Positions 11,250-22,625 of a stretch of DNA of 64,000 bases are shown piece after piece (positions within the stretch are counted from its first letter, which is position 1; every line of letters starts with the position of its first letter). The notes under the pieces were generated by a model. It had not been told where the DNA came from and searched no databases. It was given only the letters and a program-made list of their open reading frames with translations. A program made the translations under genes and the position numbers. Origin of the DNA: Isoetes taiwanensis (taxonomy: Eukaryota; Streptophyta; Lycopodiopsida; Isoetales; Isoetaceae); NCBI GenBank assembly GCA_021234155.1, contig JAJEKV010000002.1, positions 3,738,586-3,802,585 of the forward strand. Reading direction: 5' to 3'.

Positions 11250-12425
11250 TACAGTCCATCACATTTCAGCTTCTCTCCATACATTCTAAACAAAATGTAT
11301 TTTTCTTCATATTTCCATGGGTTCTTCATGTAAACTAGCATGATCCACAATATGATGGCTGAAATATTCACACAAACTACATTGAGTCTCACAAGAGTAT
11401 ACATTTGGGCTTGCAAAATGTATATGTCATCCATCATGGTCAATCATGAAAAGTGTAGTAGGTAAGCAGCAACATTTCTAAATTCCATAGAGACAAGCTC
11501 ATACCCAAAGGCAGAACATTTGCCCATAAATGTACCTTCTTTTTTAACAAACTCTGTGAGTACCTCACAATTTTCCTTGGCTTTACATTTTCTACACATA
11601 AATGTTCCTTTCCAACTGGCAGTTTATCTTTCTATAACTTGAATGAAAGTGACGATTAGAAGCACAAGTATGATTGCAAGAAGAAGCCAGTATGCATTGT
11701 AAAGGACAACACTTCTCATGATAAGCATGTATAATGTGCTCCAAGTTAATTGGATATGTGCACATTGTTGCAAGGCGCAAGAGAACATTTTGCATATATA
11801 TTACCTACAATTACATCTGTATGTATGGGTCTTCAAATCTTGATTTTAACACAGTGGATCTTCCTAGTAAATCACATCTGAGCACCTATAGAAGCCATTG
11901 CAGAAGTGAGAATGTGCATGTGATTTTCTGAAATATAGCGCAGGAAGCACCTATTACATTTATAACTATAGATCAACTATTGTTGCCTCATTGCCATTGC
12001 TCTCGTCCTTCTATAGGGATATTAAGAAATACTCTAAATCTGCATGCCATTGTTCATTCGTCGCTCTACCCATGCCTTCTCTTGGAATGAACTACCCATC
12101 AAATAGGATGGTCAAGGGTTCTAGTACACCTCCAAAATTGATATACGTTTCTAGCATAAACTCAGATTCATCCACATAGATTAGCATCAAACATCTGAAA
12201 TTGAATCTAAATAGACCATGAAAACCAAAATAAATTTCAGCTTACCTTCTTATTGAATATTGTGATGCTACTTATTGCAGCCGTTGAGAATGTATAATAT
12301 TACATCTACTCTAATGAGCCCAAAGCTTCGAAGCCCTTCAAAGTCTAAAACTACGTACATACAACTGCCATCCACTTGCATTGTCGTCCACACTTCGTAT
12401 GCAGCTTTCGCCATCCACATCAAGT
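11250..12425 (-). pseudogene. decayed fragment resembling a large GTPase plus Cys-rich protein
   Basis: The product is not firmly identified. A minus-strand frame at 12425-12277 reads MWMAKAAYEVW..., then VVLDFEGLRSF and ILNGCNK. DFEGL resembles the Walker B/G3 region of guanylate-binding and VLIG-like GTPases. A second frame (about 12200-11960) gives YINFGGVLEPLTILFDG and NEQWHADLEYFLISL, broken by stops. A third block (about 11570-11300) gives KEGTFMGKCSAFGYELVS, RKCCCLP, HIHFA, SCETQCSLCEYFSHH and DHASLHEEPMEI. This spacing of Cys and His matches my memory of large, poorly studied eukaryotic proteins that join such a GTPase to a Cys-rich tail. Blocks are collinear but in different frames, so this is a host pseudogene or a badly damaged gene. 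Confidence 0.4.
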
Positions 12426-13417
12426 AATGATCCAGTTAAATGATTAAAAAAGTAAGGCTTTCACTGCTCTGGTTGCTCATAGATGAAATAACTTTTGGGG
12501 ACCCGTTTCAACATTGAATTATTAAGCCATAAAGGCTAAAGCAAATTACTCTGGCCAATGATATAGCATCAACATATGAAACTCAGAGGATATCTGAAGC
12601 CCATCCATCAGTGGAGCTAGTCCAATATTTTCAGCTTTTCCAATTTCAATAGCAACTTAGCAAAGGAGCAAATTCAACCAGCAAGCCATTGGAAGGCTAT
12701 GAATTTTGTCTAATCCTAGGTACCTTTAACTATTTTTCTTGGAATTTAATAGCCATCTCGGAGAAACCCTTGTTTTTCTATGTGCTTAGTCTCATCAGAG
12801 AATCCTTGGCATAGTTCATATAATGACTTGCATTGTTATGTGACTGGCCTGGTTTGTCTATTCTTTTCTGACATTACTTGTCAAATAGGTGGTATAAGTA
12901 ATCCAATTCAATACAAGCCTCTTCACTATTTTGAGCTCACAAAGATTGATCCTTCTACTAATTCTGAACCTCCACATGGCGGGTAGTTTTTGGTTTATCT
13001 CCCCTCACCCCCAAATGACAAGGAAAAATATTTCACACTGGCAACAAATTTGTCTCACGAGAGGGCAGGCGACGACTACAACAGTACAGTAGAGCGACGG
13101 ATCAGTTTGTTAGAGTCTTAAATAACAGTTCTGATGAGTAACTTAGCCGATCAACTACTACTTGGTCACCTGCTCCACAATCTGCTGCTACATGAAATGG
13201 CCTCCATAAGATTAGACAAGGGTTCTACATAATTCAAACCAAAATATTCTTTGCTCCAATTTCTATTGCTATTCTTTGCTCCAATTCTTATTGTATTCCA
13301 GAAATTTCTACTTTCCTTTTCAATTCAATGGCATTGGAGTTTAGTAATTCTAATCCAAATGTCACTATCATGCAATAGTTGCTTGCAAGAACTGCTAGCA
13401 AAGATTAAATTGTTGCA
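12426..13417. other. intergenic stretch upstream of the Merlin-like gene
   Basis: No supported gene. A 68-codon open frame at 12780-12986 has no motif. No terminal inverted repeat for the downstream transposase was found here. Confidence 0.4.
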
Positions 13418-14260
13418 TTGCGCATCCTTATTGGCATGTTGCTTGAGCGAAGAGAGTGTGAAACGTGTGGAAAAACGATGAAGCGAAGAGGAGACAATGG
13501 GGGAACGAAGGATAGGAAGTGCAAAAGGAAAAGGTGCAACTTTCAATATTTGCTTCGTAGAGGTATTTGGTTTTCTGGATCACATCTTACATTAGATAAA
13601 ATGCACTTAGTCATGTATTGTTGGGCAATGAGAATGCCTCAATAATAATAATGCACTATGAATGAATGCGGTATTACAAAAGAGGCCATTGTGAATTGGT
13701 ACAATTTTTGTCGAGATATTTACAACATCTCCATTCATAAATATAGTGAAGTTATAGGTGGTCCTGGAAAGATTGTGGAGATATGATGAGAGTAAATTTG
13801 GCAAGAGAAAATATAATAAGGAAAGAAGAGTAGAGGGATAGCGGGTTTTTGATGGAATAGAAAGGGATTCTGACAAGATGTTTATGCCTGTTCCAGATAG
13901 AACAAAAGATACTTTGACGGAGATATTTTTTATTATATTGCTCCAAGTAGTGTATTTACAATGATTGCTGGGTTGCGTACGATTCAGAATGGTTATGGCA
14001 ATTAGAATATGAACATTATACTGTTAATCACTCCTAGAACTTTAAGGACCCAGTTACAGGAGTGCATACTAACAGAATAGAATGAAATCAGGAGCAGTTA
14101 AGAGATTGTTGCCATGGTACGGTACTGTTAAGGACTTGTATGAATCATATTTTTTTTAGTACATGTGGAGAAAATAATTTGTGAAGATAAAAGATGAGGC
14201 ATTCAATGTCTTATGTGACCATGTTAGATTGTATAGCAGAGAAGTGTTGAATGGTCCCAA
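13418..14260 (+). mobile_element. Merlin/IS1595-like (ISXO2-type) DDE transposase, decayed
   Basis: The first block has a zinc ribbon CETCGK...CKRKRC (Cys codons at 13457, 13466, 13520, 13535), then RRGIWFSGSHLTLDKM. In the same frame follow ITKEAIVNWYNFCRDIYN and IGGPGKIVEI. The catalytic core continues as DESKFGKRKYNKERRVEG (first Asp at 13785), VFDGIERDS, PVPDRTKDTL, then NDCWVAYDSEW (second Asp at 13963), HYTVNHS, NFKDPVTGVHTNRIE (acidic residue at 14080) and RLLPWYGTVKDLYESYFF. This order is the ISXO2/IS1595 transposase layout used by eukaryotic Merlin transposons. The blocks lie in three frames with several in-frame stops, so the copy is dead. No TIRs or 8-9-bp target duplication were identified. 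A plant host is unusual for this superfamily as far as I recall. Confidence 0.85.
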
Positions 14261-14695
14261 GGAGGCCTAGTTCTGAATTGTGGCTTTGAAATGCAATTAT
14301 TTCTCACATTTTCTGGTGTTCTGGGTTTGTGTTTCTCGGTTGTTGTGTTCTTGGTTTCTGTATCTGGGTTATTCTGTAGTTTGTTTTTCTTTTTGTTGAC
14401 AAAAAAGACTGAACACAACTAAAAAACTCACGGACGTCCACTGCCCGTGACGCCAACGTGGACCTTTTTCCACGTCGGGGAAGGGGGTGGGGCTATAAGG
14501 AGGTGCTGGTCTGGCTCTCGTAGCAACCACAGGACTGCTGCTATAATCAGCCATGGGCTGCCTGCCAATAGCAGCCCCACTGTTCCCATGATCCACGTCC
14601 ATCTCTAATCCGAGCATTATGAAACAACTGCAAACAAATAAAGAAGATGTAAAAGCAATAAAACACATTTACAAACAACCCCAACAATCCACCAC
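14261..14695. other. spacer between the two DNA-transposon genes
   Basis: Holds a minus-strand open frame at 14668-14369 and a pyrimidine-rich AG (TTTGTTTGCAG) that could be the acceptor of a further 3' exon of the Replitron-like gene. No motif supports this. No terminator or inverted repeat was seen. Confidence 0.3.
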
Positions 14696-15690
14696 TCAGC
14701 CAACAACCATTATATAGTCGATGGTATCCAAAGGAATGTAGGAAGTCCCAGGCATGTCAGGCAGAACCGCAGACCTGTACTCATCATCTTGGCCCTCAAC
14801 AAAATTCGCATCCATGTCCCCAGGCATGCCAGCCTCATCCCAATAGTGTTTGCACCCTTTCCCAATCCGTTGGATGGGCTCCATCCCAGCTGGGATGCCA
14901 TACAGAACACACCTGACATCACTAGACATGGCCACTTTGGGATTTAAGGTCCGATGCCAACCAGCCTTGACTCGATGCTCAAAAATGAAGGCGGTGTTTG
15001 CAGGGAGTATCTAGCTAGTTGACAAGATGAGCTTGCCAGTTCTAAGCATACGGGTTATTGTATAGACAAGGCTTGCACTAAGCTGCCTTCCTCCGTGGTA
15101 GTTCACGAAATGAAGTGCTCTCCCCAAAATGTTCTTGTTATCCAAGACAACCACATGTTTAACATCACCAACACCATACAGCAAGTACAAATCCTTGCCC
15201 TCGTTGTCGCTCTAAGACATTCTTAGTATGCAGCCTGAAGTGTGGCTTACCAATGTTCTTCATGCAATAGCCTATTAGACCCTCGAAGCAATGCAACCTA
15301 GTGTTCTTCAATCTTTACACACAAGAACAACACCAACTGACTTCTTAGACCCCAGCCAAACCTCCTCTTTATGGCCAAATTTACAAATCTGGGAGACTTC
15401 AAAACCTGAAGACACATTGAAAATGTAAGTGATCTAGATCACTCCCCCTCTCTGCTGCAATAGCACCTGCATGTCAGTCCTTCTCACAAAACTCAACAAG
15501 CATCTCGTAGAACTCAGTTGGTGCATCCATTCCAGCCATGCCCAAAGGCACACTAACAGGTCCTGCAGGCTCTTCCTCAAGGGCATGTCTGCCCGCCTCC
15601 ACATTGGATTTTCCTGAACTAGAGTCGACTTGGGCATTTTTGCCACAGCGGCCAGCCATTCTCACGTCCCTCCTCGTGCACACTTCTATG
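14696..15690 (-). mobile_element. Replitron-like HUH endonuclease gene, decayed
   Basis: From the N-terminal side (high coordinates): a frame from 15683 gives TEFYEMLVEFCEKD, then HAGAIAAERGSDLDHLHFQC. HLH at about 15423-15431 is an H-hydrophobic-H metal-binding motif of HUH nucleases. Then come VNLAIKRRFGW and GLIGYCMKNIGKPHFR. YCMK (15269-15258) fits the catalytic YxxK motif. Then follow EGKDLYLLYGVGDVKHVV, LDNKNILGRALHFVNYH, ASLVYTITRMLRTGKLI, FEHRVKAGWHR and a tail ending near 14696. One-tyrosine HUH proteins with GYCxK-x-G-x-PHxR and a downstream xNxxxRALxF / TRMLRxGK domain are, from memory, the Replitron transposases described mainly from green algae. The pieces lie in several frames with multiple breaks. 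A geminivirus-type Rep is less likely because the C-terminal domain has no helicase motifs. Confidence 0.75.
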
Positions 15691-18599
15691 CTTTGCTAAC
15701 AAGGAAGAATCACACAAACACAAAAACACAAGCTCATCTTTGATGTGCAGACGCCTCCAAACTCCAGCTTTATATAAAGAATGTCGGCTTCGCCATGTAA
15801 ACAGATGGGCTTGCACAAAAACAGAAAGGCTTACCTTCTAATTTCGACCGTCTGCATCGAACCATGATTGTGCCTTCTCCACCCCAACCAGCAACCTCCG
15901 CCAATACGGGAACCCTAAATATTCCATTTTGCCCATTTCCTATATCTAATATCATACAATACTGGCCTTTAACCTTCTAAATCTTATATAACAAATATAC
16001 CCTTTCACGAACTGGCAAAGCATATCTCCTTATGTTTAATTTAGTTTTCTTTTGTTCCAACATTTGTCGCATTACAAGTTATGCAACACATGTAATTGCT
16101 ATAGGCAAGATTCGTTTGCATATTCTACTAAAGGTTCCCATGTCATCAATCCGCCGGGAAAAAAATATAAAGCACGAATTCGTTTGGGCGGGACTATTTG
16201 AAATTTGAATAAGAAAGGTTAAAATTATACCTAAATACCCGATCCTCCACAATGGCAGCGGCCACGCTGCTTGACGACAAGGAGCTCCGAGCTCGAAGCT
16301 CAAATAGGAGGTCGTTGGCCGTACTCGGGTCGCCATAGCCCTATCTCCGGCCTGAAATAGGAGATCGCCATAGTCAGAGGTTGCCATAGTAGCAGTTTCG
16401 TGGAGCAGGGAGTGCAGGGAGAGGCGGCCATGGTAGAGGAATTTTGTGGAGCAGGGAGAGGAATTTTGTGCAGCAGGGAAAGGCGGCCATGGTAGAGCAG
16501 GCATTTTGAGCAGAGTCATGGCCATGGAAAGAGCGGGTGTTTTCAGCAGCAGGCATGTAGTCTTTGTAAGGGAAAGTTTATTCAGGCATACACAATATGT
16601 ATCCATCAAATTTTCTGAACCAGATCTGTAGTCTTATTTCTGGAGGAGATGAATCTTAGCTGGTTACGATCATGTTTTTGCTATCTTGCTATTTGAATAT
16701 CAGAGTAATCAGTTGCCTATGAGAGGCTTAATTCCTTTTGGTTTCATCTATTCTGCATTGAGGAGTAGTGGAATGGGCTTCACATGAAGAAGGCACAGAT
16801 TTAAGTAGTTTCTGTAATTCTGTTTTGCTTCCCCTGCTATTACGACCTGTGAATCTATCAGGGAGCTGCTTCTATCCCTGTTTTTTTGGAAAAATACCAT
16901 TCGAGCTTTTTTTGTTTATCAATTGGCATGTGGCAGACGATTATAGCTTTTAATTCTAGTGGCTGACTATAGAATGTGTCTTGTTGCTCTCTTCTGGAAG
17001 CTTTATATCTGCCATCTCTCCTGGCTTAGGAACACCAAGAATAAAATTTAGCCATATAAGAAGAGTGTCGGTAAAGATTAACAGACCATACAATTTTTCT
17101 CTGGCTCTAGTGGATCGCCATGACGATTTATCTGAGCACAAAAAATCATAGAGAGGTATAAGTTGGCTCAGCAAAATAGCCACAGCGATTATGTTGAGCA
17201 CAAATTTTAGTTTTTTTAATAAGTTGTATGTTTGTATATATTAATAATTTCTATTATTAGGCAAGGTTTATAGTTTTATATAGATTCTATAAATGCAAAA
17301 ATAAACAAGCTGTTTTATCCATGAGTGTCCATTATGCACACATTTCCATCTCGAATAAATTGCAGTGGCGATCCTTGCAAGCCCACTATGCATATAATTT
17401 GTGATAATTATTACACGATGTTGTATAAAATTTCCTTTAAAAGTTCATATAATGGTCATTCATGATAAAGAAGATCGCAATGGCGATTTATCCAACCTTT
17501 TTTGAATGTTTTTTCTTGACCAATGAGGTTTGCATCGAGGGTATTTAGCGATTTATATGGGCACTACAACCTATTTCAAGTAAAACGAGAATTCCAAATT
17601 TCTCTAACTAATGAATTCTTGCATTATAGAGAAAAATATAGAAGTGATAAAAATGCACTGTGTCATCAGAGCAATAAAAAGGAGCTTCCGGCGCCATACC
17701 GCTTGTCCTGCTTCCTAGGGTTTCTATAGCTGTAGTTGTTGGTTCTCTCTATGTTTCCAGAAATGACCAGAGCAAGTAATCTCTGTTGCCACCTCTTGCA
17801 CATCAATATCAGATTCATCTTTATCGCAATCCTCCATAAAATGCGTTGCCAGTGCCAGAATGGTCTCTGACATAAATTTATATGTATGTAGATAATCATC
17901 TAGCTGATTCAATCCAGCTCCAATTCTCTGTTCCATTGCATAGTTTATATGGTCGAACCTTTCTCTTATTATATTATCTGCCATGTCTAACAGATTTGAT
18001 TTGTTCTAACAGACTTCACCAATATTGGGAAAGCAAGTCCCATCCATGGAGGGACTGTCTGTGCTATAAAGCGTATTCACTATGAGGTTATAAGGCCTGC
18101 TAAAATTTTGAAATGATACTTAGAAATGATTGTTTTTGAAATGATTGTTTTTGAAGATGTACATGTTTGACTTATCAGTTGATATAGAAGTCATGTGGCG
18201 GGTAGTGTTCCTTAACTGCATTTATGGGAGAGAAGGACATGTTCAGTTCAGGTTTGACAGATGAGCAGCTTTGCCTCAAACTTGGTCATGTGTCACTTGT
18301 CCATACTTACATAGCTTTGTTATTTTTAACCATTATGCGCAGGTCATTTTTTCTATGGCTGATTATGTGAACAAGTCAATATTAGTGCAAAGGTATATTT
18401 ATTGCGCCTGATTTCCCTTGTGATTATCTATTTTTTTGCCGAGGTTTCCAGATTATGCAAGGAAATGGCTGGGACAGAAAAGGTAGAAATGGATTCGGGC
18501 AATCACAACTTATCAAAACATAGTGCAAGAAGATGTTGAAGTAATGATTTACTTTGTCAAGAGGGTGGCCCAAAGGATTGGGATGACCCATGGAAATGA
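15691..18599. other. intergenic stretch with low-complexity patches
   Basis: 16380-16530 contains short repeated phrases built on GGCGGCCATGGTAGAG and GAATTTTGTG. 16980-17520 repeats a GGCGATTTATC-like phrase. An open minus-strand frame at 16609-16079 follows these repeats and shows no motif. Possible 5' flank of the Replitron-like gene at 15690-16250. Confidence 0.4.
17724..17984 (-). CDS. hypothetical 86-residue open frame
   Basis: The frame starts MADNIIRERFDHINYAM and continues LNQLDDYLHTYKF and MEDCDKDESDIDVQEV, a plausible soluble acidic helical sequence rather than low complexity. It is not recognised. It faintly resembles the C-terminal part of Myb/SANT-type accessory proteins of Harbinger transposons, but nothing decisive is present. 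It could equally be a chance frame. Confidence 0.2.
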   Translation of the reverse strand: MADNIIRERFDHINYAMEQRIGAGLNQLDDYLHTYKFMSETILALATHFMEDCDKDESDIDVQEVATEITCSGHFWKHRENQQLQL

Positions 18600-21500
18600 G
18601 ACCCAAATGGAGTGTAACATTATCTTGAATCTTTGTAAACCGGCAAAGCGCCGCCCCTCTTGTAAGCTGACACACTGCTTTCCACATGCGTAAAGCAACT
18701 TCTATCACACCCACTCGGATGTGGATAGGCTGGACCCCTATGTCGATCTATATGATGACATACAATGAAGATAATGATTGGCGATTATCATACTCATGGA
18801 GACTTCAATGCGCGCGACCGGTAGAACAACCCATGATTTGATCCCTTGATCGATGCTATATTGGCAGTTAGTCTGCGCGAGGAAGGAGCTTGCCCACGGA
18901 CATCGGTTGATGACAATGAAATCAGGTCATAGCTATGGTCGATTGCTTTTGCTCCTCAGTATCTTTGGCTATGTCTGTAATGGATCAGTACTGGCCTTCC
19001 ACCGCCAGTATTACACCCTGTAGGGCGTGAAAACTAGGGGGCTGGATCTTAGTGCAGGACTATTATGTGTTGGTGCCCCGAGCAGATACGGCGTCATCAA
19101 GCACCTTCAGTGGGAACAACTAATCTGAATGCATAATCGCACCTGTACTCTTTACCACTTACTTGAAGTTGGTTTGGCAAGCCAGCGAACCCCGCAACAA
19201 CCTCACATGCCCTTCTACGATGGATTATGAACATGCAGGGTTTATACCCGACAAGCTTATAGATGGACGAAATTTTGCAATATCCTACACCAGAGCAAAT
19301 GTATTGTGGCCTACCGATCATGTGCTTAGGATAAGAGAGGTGCTTTGGGATAAAGCCGCCATGGCTGCACCTCCACACACAACCTCGCGTCAGATCAATG
19401 GTTTGATGCAGAGTGCAAGGAACAAACGTACCGGGTCCATCAAGTCCGCAAGACCACCTTTATGCCCACATGCAACAGACAAGACGCAGCATCTTCCTTA
19501 AGCTAAAAAGCGGGTACATTGCGTTGCATCAAAGGAAATGTTTTACCTCTGTTTTTACCTCACAGGCGTCACCCGGGGACCTTCACGAAGGGTTCTTAAA
19601 AGCCGGTACATCCACGGGGAATATCACTCCGGCAGTGGAGGCAATACTGCCAGACTATCGACCCTCGAGGGTGCACATGCGACATTACCCTTGCAAAGAA
19701 GGCCCGGTGCTGAAAATCTGGTCCGGTTGGACGGGAACAAGGCTTACAACGTCTTGCCAATGGGAAAGCGGACTTACTTGGATGGTATCGCGGGTAGAAT
19801 TGCTTAAGTAGGCGAGGGCGTCCATATACAAGTCGCGTGCCCATGCTTGTTCAACAAAGGCATTACGAGAGCTTCCCTTGCGTGTGGACCAATAGCGAGT
19901 TGTTTATCTATAAAGCGGTATTGACCCCGCGATACGAACAATCATGAATTCGGTGTTTGTTTAACGCTGCTTGGATTCTCGAGGCGGCGGCGATTGGCCG
20001 GTTTAAAGCGGCCCGAAGATGCGGGCCCTCACCCGAGGCGAAATTTGACCCTGACACTCAACCATTGACCACATTCTTCACCAGCAAACTCTGATTGAAA
20101 GACCATGAGAACAGCCGTCCGGGGATCTATATTGTTGCTTTGTGGATTTTTGCGAAGGCGTTTGACCGCAGATACCTCGGGAAAAACTATGGGCAAAGGC
20201 TGCGGTAGGGGGTTCTGTGTAGATTTTACGAATCGGTGTCAATACCAGACTATCGCGAAAGATGGAATTAGGTTCAGCGGTGCTAAAGCCAACCATTTGG
20301 ATAGTAGTATCCCGGGGTTCTCGGGGATGCCCTCTCTCCCCAACTTGTTTGGGCTTTACATTGATCAGTGGAGAGTTGGCTTCATGGCGATAATGGGGCG
20401 ATGGAGCTCACCTTCTCTATCGGATCATCGAAGTTAATATATCGATGATGTGGACCTCTAACTTACACACCGGCGGACATGCAACGACATCGATGCCACA
20501 GACCTTTACGCCGCTTGGCCCGATATGCAGCTGTCAGCGTGGCCCAAGACTAAGGTGGTTTTTCATATCATCTTCCACGTCGGTAGAAGTCCCCTCGCCG
20601 GTTACCAGGCCAGAATGTGGAAGTTGCATTCACATACAAGTATTTGGGGTGGGTTTTCCTTCTACTATGCACTTAGGACACATCCATAAATTGACGGTGG
20701 CAGGCTGGAAGAGCACTATATGCAATGCAAACAATAGTCATAAGTGGAGTTGTATGATTGGGCCCTCGATCACACACAATTCAAAGGTCTTAGTAGAACT
20801 GTCCCTTTTATCTGGGGTGGAAGTATGGGGCCCCGTAGTATCACTTGCTACTTGGAATGACTTGGGCTTGAGTCGAAAAAGCCTTCTTAGTCATGAGAGC
20901 ACTAGGGTGAAGTCCGATCCAAGTATCAAATTCTCTGCCGGAAATTCTTGCCTCTCTTGCCCCTTGTCCTTCGCGCATTGTCTATTTTCAGAAGGTGGTC
21001 AATATGGGCGATGCTGTCTCCTAAACTTTAGCTTATATCATGGCAATGGGGCGCGGCGCCTCAAGGCACTGCTGGAGGAAAAAGAGCTCAATGGTTGGCT
21101 AGATGGAATGTGCGGGAGCCACGAGTCCATACATATGCGAACGGCAGATCGCCATAGCTTGAGGCAATATCTTGGCGCTTGCTTCCTCAGCAAGCTTTGG
21201 GATGCCAATGCCCTTGAACATGTCAAAGGCAAACACACTATCCGCCATATAAATCCCACATTGAACGAGGCCGCCAATGCTGCGCGTACCCACTTCTTCT
21301 GAGACTCATTGCTCCATTCCGCATTGGGGGCACATCATCTTCCAATGAAGGTGGTAGGATGGATTGGTGAGCCGCCGGGGCGGTTCTTGTCAATCTTTGC
21401 CAAATGGGAGTCATTGAGGATGAATCTCATACCTTCAAAGTTGCCCATGCTGATCAAATTCCACCTTTATCTTTGAGTTGATGGGGCACAACCCGACCAT

Positions 21501-21790
21501 TACATGACATTGAGCCGCGGCATCCGTGCGGTCTTGGAATCATACCTTCAAGAGGTTATGGACATGTAGATGTCCTCGCACACACGACATGTATATATAC
21601 ATTGATGTATACTTGTGCGGTTGGCGGAAGATTCTTATTACTGCTACGGTTTTCCCTCAAAACCCTTTCTAAATGGGTTTTTAACCTGATAGGCATAAGT
21701 TTGTTAGGCCTCCCAGCCAGTCCTATAGGCGATTGGCCTCAGTGGACGATAAAAAAAATCATTCTCATTCTCATATGTAACATGCTTGTA
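18600..21790 (+). mobile_element. LINE copy B (same family as copy A), decayed, with 3' tail
   Basis: It begins inside the endonuclease: 18680-18770 matches copy A, followed by GDYHTHGDFNAR near 18785, the GDFN endonuclease motif. The linker NGLMQSARN/NQWFDAECK region is at about 19400. Reverse-transcriptase remains occur at 20130-20440 (AKAFDRRYLGK, a PGV.GDALSPQL...ALHIDQ-like block, ESWLHGDNG). Further C-terminal remains occupy 20445-21300. The 3' end near 21730-21790 reads GTGGACGATAAAAAAAATCA and ends in an ATTCTC-rich tail, like the ATTCT tails of copies at 25600, 40930 and 41120. Frames are broken throughout. Confidence 0.75.
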
Positions 21791-22354
21791 GTTTTCGGAT
21801 TGTCCCGTGTTAAGGGGAAAATTCATTAAGGAAAGGATGGATTGAAGCATCCTCATGCATATTCTAGGCATATCTAATGATCTAACGGCTACAAATATTG
21901 GTCCTTTTTTTGGTAGTGAAAAACTTTTTTGTATTTTTTATGTCCTCATTGACATAAAGTTTTCGGGCTTTTGGATGCTCCAAAATTTTCATGTGCATCG
22001 AAGACTCATTTTGCCATAATTTCTAATAACAATAAAAACAATTTCGACCGTGAAAACCATTTGATCTCTTGTCTTGGCTTGCCAAAATAGTTCTTTTGTG
22101 TCCTATTCTTACCATTTAGATTCTTTGTTGTGGCTCTCAATTGCTACTCTGGCAAAATGGCTACAGAGCCATGAGAGAGGAGGACATTCTGCTTTGGCAT
22201 CACAGGTGGTGCCTTTTTTGATATGTTTTAAGGTAGTTCTATTGCAATTAAGTCGCATTTAATTAAAGTGGGTCAAATCTCGAAGTTTGGGACTCAGACT
22301 GAAAATGGGACTCATACTGACAAAATTTAAGTTTTACATTGAATCGTTGTTAGA
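21791..22354. other. intergenic stretch
   Basis: No supported feature. Confidence 0.4.
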
Positions 22355-22625
22355 TCAGGGGGAGGGGAAGGGGGAGAAGTTGGGGAGAAGTTGAGAGAAG
22401 TCATGGAAGGGGATAAGTTAGAAGAAGGGGGGAGGGAGGAAGTTCAAAAAGGGGGGTTTAGAAGAGGGGCAAAGGGAGGTGAGTTCTAAAGGGGATGAGA
22501 AGAGGGGCAAGCGAGGAGTTGAAGGGAGGTGAGAAGAGGGGTGAAAAGGGGCCAAGAGGGGCAAGTGGGAGGAGGGGGAAGAGGAAGGGGAAGGGGAGAG
22601 GGGAAAACCAAAATAAACTAAAAGG
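22355..22625. repeat. purine-rich low-complexity tract
   Basis: About 270 bp of almost only A and G on the plus strand, built from GGGGAAG-, GAGAAG- and GGGGCAAG-like units. The open frame on the opposite strand (22652-22458) is a product of this composition. Confidence 0.8.

Noticed and set aside
14696-15690. Geminivirus-type Rep integration
   Set aside because: HUH and YxxK motifs would fit, but the C-terminal half shows no Walker A/B helicase and instead a domain with ALHF and TRMLRTGK blocks.
16079-16609. 176-codon open frame on minus
   Set aside because: It follows short GC-rich repeated phrases (GGCCATGGTAGAG) and has no domain; length is explained by repeat composition.
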